Assembly: GCA_016218705.1 (NCBI GenBank)
Contig: JACRDC010000035.1
Location: 17,986-81,985, forward strand
Origin: Desulfarculus sp.
GTDB lineage: Bacteria > Desulfobacterota > Desulfarculia > Desulfarculales > Desulfarculaceae
DNA: 64,000 bases
Direction: 5' to 3'
Below are positions 63,988-64,000 of this stretch, piece by piece. The notes beneath the pieces were generated by a model. That model was not told where the DNA came from. It saw only the letters and a list, made by a program, of their open reading frames with translations, and searched no databases. The translations under genes were made by a program, and so were the position numbers. Position 1 is the stretch's first letter. Every line of letters begins with the position of its first letter.

Positions 63988-64000
63988 GAGGCCGGGCAAA

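Noticed and set aside
63769..63999. A 76-codon minus-strand frame over the hairpin array.
   Set aside because: It reads through three palindromes and has no coding character or ribosome site.

Overview
The window is high-GC, about 65-70% G+C in most genes, and densely coded. It reads as a Gram-negative, anaerobic, Desulfobacterota (deltaproteobacterium)-like chromosome, possibly Desulfarculales-like. The outer-membrane evidence is lpx/bam/lol genes, an LpxI-type lipid A hydrolase, SurA and an LpoA-like lipoprotein. The anaerobe evidence is an oxygen-defence set of desulfoferrodoxin, rubrerythrin, rubredoxin and flavodiiron protein beside a bd oxidase. The genus call is an inference. Non-ATG starts are common.

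Layout. 1-11.3 kb (minus strand): an envelope block read lysS-lolC-lolD-bamA-skp-lpxD-fabZ-lpxA-lpxI-Gfo/Idh-lpxB, with a good promoter before lysS. 11.7-20.6 kb: a PxxKW cysteine-rich protein, an RtcA-like protein without its catalytic His, mfd followed by two PpiC chaperones (the second SurA), trpS and a Cys-cluster protein. 20.6-30.1 kb (minus strand): a Liv-type ABC transporter with a GntR/FCD regulator, a PaaK-type CoA ligase, a detached binding protein and an OYE-family reductase, behind one strong promoter with a palindrome at the start site. A low-GC lipoprotein gene is wedged into it. 30.4-37 kb: cydAB, then Fur/PerR-wHTH-rubrerythrin-desulfoferrodoxin-rubredoxin-FprA-HEAT protein. 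37.2-44.4 kb: queC, dedA, and hrcA-grpE-dnaK-lpoA under CIRCE.

44.4-54.3 kb is more accessory: a 79-bp tandem repeat, a receiver protein with an insert, a CGGC protein, a secreted clan GH-A hydrolase, an acyl-CoA dehydrogenase, a long aldo/keto reductase, then a small low-GC island (orphan MNT nucleotidyltransferase, unknown membrane protein, DUF2283 protein) with a 132-bp palindrome-bounded element. 54.3-64 kb: a sigma54-type response regulator and its probable kinase, split by two genes of opposite orientation, then pgi, a small GTG-start gene, rarA, a patatin and rpsU with a textbook terminator. The window ends in three successive perfect hairpins.

No rRNA, tRNA, CRISPR array, transposase or integrase was seen. 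The most unusual items are the receiver domain with an inserted segment (45 kb), the RtcA homologue with His replaced by Glu (12-13 kb), the dispersed repeat that forms the C-terminus of a foreign-looking membrane protein (44.4 and 52.7 kb), and the hairpin-rich spacers at 12, 46, 52.6 and 63.9 kb.
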